Shown one piece after another: positions 62,142 to 64,000 of a DNA stretch of 64,000 nt; the first letter of the stretch is position 1; every line of letters starts with the position of its first letter. The stretch covers positions 1 through 64,000 of the forward strand of contig NZ_JACSZV010000036.1 in assembly GCF_014472415.1 (NCBI RefSeq). The letters are read 5' to 3'. Under the pieces are notes generated by a model. It was given only the letters and a program-made list of their open reading frames with translations, had not been told where the DNA came from and searched no databases. The stretch is from Pseudomonas sp. N40(2020) (GTDB lineage Bacteria > Pseudomonadota > Gammaproteobacteria > Pseudomonadales > Pseudomonadaceae). Both the position numbers and the translations under genes were made by a program.

Positions 62142-62780
62142 TTAACTTCGTGCAGATCGCCAGCGATCGAGGCCAATCACCGCCAACCCAATCACCACAA
62201 ACCCCACCAATATCCCCCCGGCATTGATGAACACCTGTGGATAACCCAGCACCGACACATCAATGAACGGATACGCATACGCCCCCAGCACATGCCCGCG
62301 CAGCAAGGCATAAGCGAAATACGCCAGCGGATAAATCAGCCACAGCGGCAGATGCCAAAGACGCAAGGTGCCTTTGGGTACGCAACACCACCAATAGCCC
62401 AGAAACAGCAACGGCATCACGTCGTGAAGCAATTCGTCAGCGATGAATTGCCAACCTTCGGGGTGCCATAAATGCCGCAGCAAAAGGCTATACGCGACGC
62501 CGACCACCGCAATACTCACCGCCACCCCGCTGCTCACCCACGGTTGCAAAAACCAGCGGCGCGCGGCGGATTCACGCGGCGTGACGGCGCAGGTCAGCAC
62601 CGTCGCCACCAACGTGTTGGTCAACACCGTGAAGTAACTGAAGAAACTCACCAGGCCGCCCAACAGACTGGCGCCGACACTCAAACGCGCGAAGAAAATC
62701 AGGTACAGCTGAATGGCCAGTCCCGCCCAGCCAAGCATGGCGGCGAGGATGATCAGGCGTCGGCGCCATACGGCGTCCAT
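62142..62780 (-). CDS. Pr6Pr family membrane protein
   Basis: A 212-residue integral membrane protein of the Pr6Pr family (related to FAR-17a/AIG1 proteins). It has about six helices, with blocks VSFFSYFTVLTNTLVA, LLLRHLWHPEGWQFIADELLHDVMP and YPFIDVSVLGYPQVFINAGG. No function is established for this family in bacteria. It starts one base after the stop of the VF530 gene (TGAGATG), so the two are co-transcribed. Confidence 0.75.
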   Translation of the reverse strand: MDAVWRRRLIILAAMLGWAGLAIQLYLIFFARLSVGASLLGGLVSFFSYFTVLTNTLVATVLTCAVTPRESAARRWFLQPWVSSGVAVSIAVVGVAYSLLLRHLWHPEGWQFIADELLHDVMPLLFLGYWWCCVPKGTLRLWHLPLWLIYPLAYFAYALLRGHVLGAYAYPFIDVSVLGYPQVFINAGGILVGFVVIGLAVIGLDRWRSARS

Positions 62781-62781
62781 C

Positions 62782-63012
62782 TCAGAGCGGTCGCTTGGTG
62801 CGCATCAGCTTCACGTACAGACGCTCGACCTTCTCCCGCGCCCACGGGGTTTTACGCAGGAACGTCAGGCTCGACTTGATGCTCGGATCGCTCTTGAAAC
62901 AACGGATGTCGATACGCTCGGCCAGCCCCGACCATTCGTAATGGGCCACGAGAGCGGTGAGGATCTGTTCGAGGGTTACGCCGTGCAGCGGATCGGGGGA
63001 TTGTTCGTTCAT
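62782..63012 (-). CDS. VF530 family DNA-binding-like small protein
   Basis: A 76-residue basic protein of the VF530 (DUF2132) family, with the typical pattern LHGVTLEQILTALVAHYEW...IRCFKSDPSIKSSLTFLRKTPWAREKVE. The family is thought to bind DNA, but its role is unknown. Confidence 0.8.
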   Translation of the reverse strand: MNEQSPDPLHGVTLEQILTALVAHYEWSGLAERIDIRCFKSDPSIKSSLTFLRKTPWAREKVERLYVKLMRTKRPL

Positions 63013-63313
63013 GCCAGGCCTTTGGACGAAGTGAAAATGCAGAAGCCGCGCACCTTAGCCGAGGGGGTGATCGGGTGGAAGGCCTTGCATCAAATGTAGG
63101 CCAACCCGAAAAGATCGCAGCCTGCGACCAGACCCGCAATGCGCCCGTTTGCCGCACTGTTACCGAATCCGAAACTGTTCATGTCAATAAAACCCCTTTG
63201 TCTTTTTGTTACAGATCATTATCCTGCCGCCTTTCCGCTGAATCGCTTCACTGCCTGCGTCAAATCGTAGCGGTCAGCTCATCCCCAAAAAAAGATCAAG
63301 AAAGACCCCTTTT
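63013..63313. promoter_or_regulatory. Upstream region of the porin gene
   Basis: About 300 bases with no gene. It contains a solitary REP half (gatcgcagcctgcgac, 63112-63127) and an AT-rich stretch around 63180-63220 (aataaaacccctttgtctttttgttac) where the porin promoter probably lies. No operator was identified. Confidence 0.4.
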
Positions 63314-64000
63314 ATGCCCGATTTTCCGTTCTTCCGAGACAGCGCTATCTCATCCCTGCGCGTGATCGGCGGCTGCACCGCCCTTGGCCTCGCCACCTGC
63401 GCCCAGGCGGCTCCCGCGTTCGACAGCGAATCACCGTACATGCTCGGTGACTGGAACGGCACGCGCACCGAACTCTCGGAAAAAGGCTACGACTTCAAAC
63501 TCGATTACACCGGCGAAATGGGCAGCAACCTGCACGGCGGCTACGACCACGACCGTACCGCACGTTACAGCAACCAGTTCGGCCTCGGCACACACCTGGA
63601 CCTGCAAAAGATCCTCGGCTGGGACGACGCCGAGTTTCAACTGACCATCACCAAACGCAGCGGCAACAACATCAGCAACGACCGCATCAACGATCCGCGC
63701 GTCGGCGGCTTCACGTCTGCTCAGGAAGTCTGGGGCCGTGGCCAGACCACGCGCCTGACGCAGATGTGGTACCAGCAGAAATTCTTCGATCAGAAACTCG
63801 ACATCAAAGTCGGCCGTTTCGGCGAAGGCGAAGACTTCAATACCTTCCCGTGCGACTTCCAGAACCTGGCGTTCTGCGGTTCGCAGGTCGGCAACTGGGT
63901 CGGCGGCATCTGGTACAACTGGCCGGTCAGCCAGTGGGCGCTGCGCGTCAAATATCACCTGACGCCGGAGCTGTACGCACAGGTCGGCGCCTACGAGCAG
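63314..64000 (+). CDS. oprB: Carbohydrate-selective porin OprB (5' part)
   Basis: The first 229 residues of an OprB-family outer-membrane porin, cut by the window edge (full family length is about 440-450). It has a signal sequence (IGGCTALGLATCAQAA), the mature start SPYMLGDWNGTRTELSEKGYDF, which is diagnostic of OprB, and the repeated beta-strand pattern with KVGRFGEGEDFNTFPCDFQN. OprB porins admit glucose and other sugars. The start is ATG 63314 with AGAAAG upstream. Confidence 0.85.
   Translation, partial: MPDFPFFRDSAISSLRVIGGCTALGLATCAQAAPAFDSESPYMLGDWNGTRTELSEKGYDFKLDYTGEMGSNLHGGYDHDRTARYSNQFGLGTHLDLQKILGWDDAEFQLTITKRSGNNISNDRINDPRVGGFTSAQEVWGRGQTTRLTQMWYQQKFFDQKLDIKVGRFGEGEDFNTFPCDFQNLAFCGSQVGNWVGGIWYNWPVSQWALRVKYHLTPELYAQVGAYEQ

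Overview
The window looks like the chromosome of a Pseudomonas of the fluorescens/koreensis type. This rests on high GC with GC-rich third codon positions, several families of Pseudomonas-style REP/REPIN hairpins between genes, and characteristic genes (DctBD, GlpM, divergent metE-metR, a DUF6124 protein, the DUF6543 giant proteins, a CS1-type fimbrial operon). No rRNA, tRNA, CRISPR array, prophage or insertion sequence was seen.

Layout. 1-3.6 kb: C4-dicarboxylate two-component pair DctB-DctD and the small membrane protein GlpM. 3.7-4.7 kb: exported alpha/beta hydrolase (minus). 4.9-10.5 kb: giant DUF6543 protein A. 10.6-13.9 kb: metE and its divergent regulator metR. 14.2-16.2 kb: a structured leader with a DUF6124 gene, a GNAT acetyltransferase, a LysE-type exporter and a Nudix hydrolase. 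16.3-26.3 kb: a signalling island. A response regulator with a degenerate HD-GYP domain faces a five-gene plus-strand operon: REC-PAS-GGDEF-(degenerate EAL), REC-GGDEF-EAL, exported di-haem cytochrome c peroxidase, membrane sensor kinase, REC-histidine kinase. 26.3-31.4 kb: a PuuP-like permease broken near its 3' end by an 8-bp duplication, a nitrilase-family amidase, a LuxR-type regulator and an FMN-binding glutamate-synthase-like protein.

31.4-39.2 kb (minus): a mostly overlapping operon that reads as a decaprenylphospho-D-arabinofuranose pathway (GtrA-like protein, HAD-UbiA fusion, DprE1, DprE2, LPG-synthase-like membrane protein), ending in two AT-rich GT39 glycosyltransferases. 39.4-40.8 kb: amino-acid permease. 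41.2-53.2 kb: DUF6543 protein B (minus), a bifunctional-PBP-like protein (plus) and DUF6543 protein C (plus). 53.2-60.2 kb (minus): an alpha-type (CS1/CFA-I) chaperone-usher fimbrial operon with two tip proteins and two pilins. 60.7-63.0 kb: an NfeR/YqjI-like PadR regulator with a ferric-siderophore reductase, then two small minus-strand genes. 63.3 kb to the end: an OprB-type porin cut by the window edge.

The most interesting content is the set of three giant DUF6543 proteins. They share a core (a YIP-D-P motif, a hydrophobic segment and, in B and C, a homologous block after it) but end differently: A in an unassigned tail, B in an SGC...H pattern suggestive of a CNF/BLF1/CheD-type deamidase, and C in leucine-rich repeats plus a NEL-type E3 ubiquitin-ligase domain. 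They look like effectors with interchangeable C-termini. Second in interest are the arabinofuranose-donor operon and the GGDEF/EAL operon built around a di-haem peroxidase.
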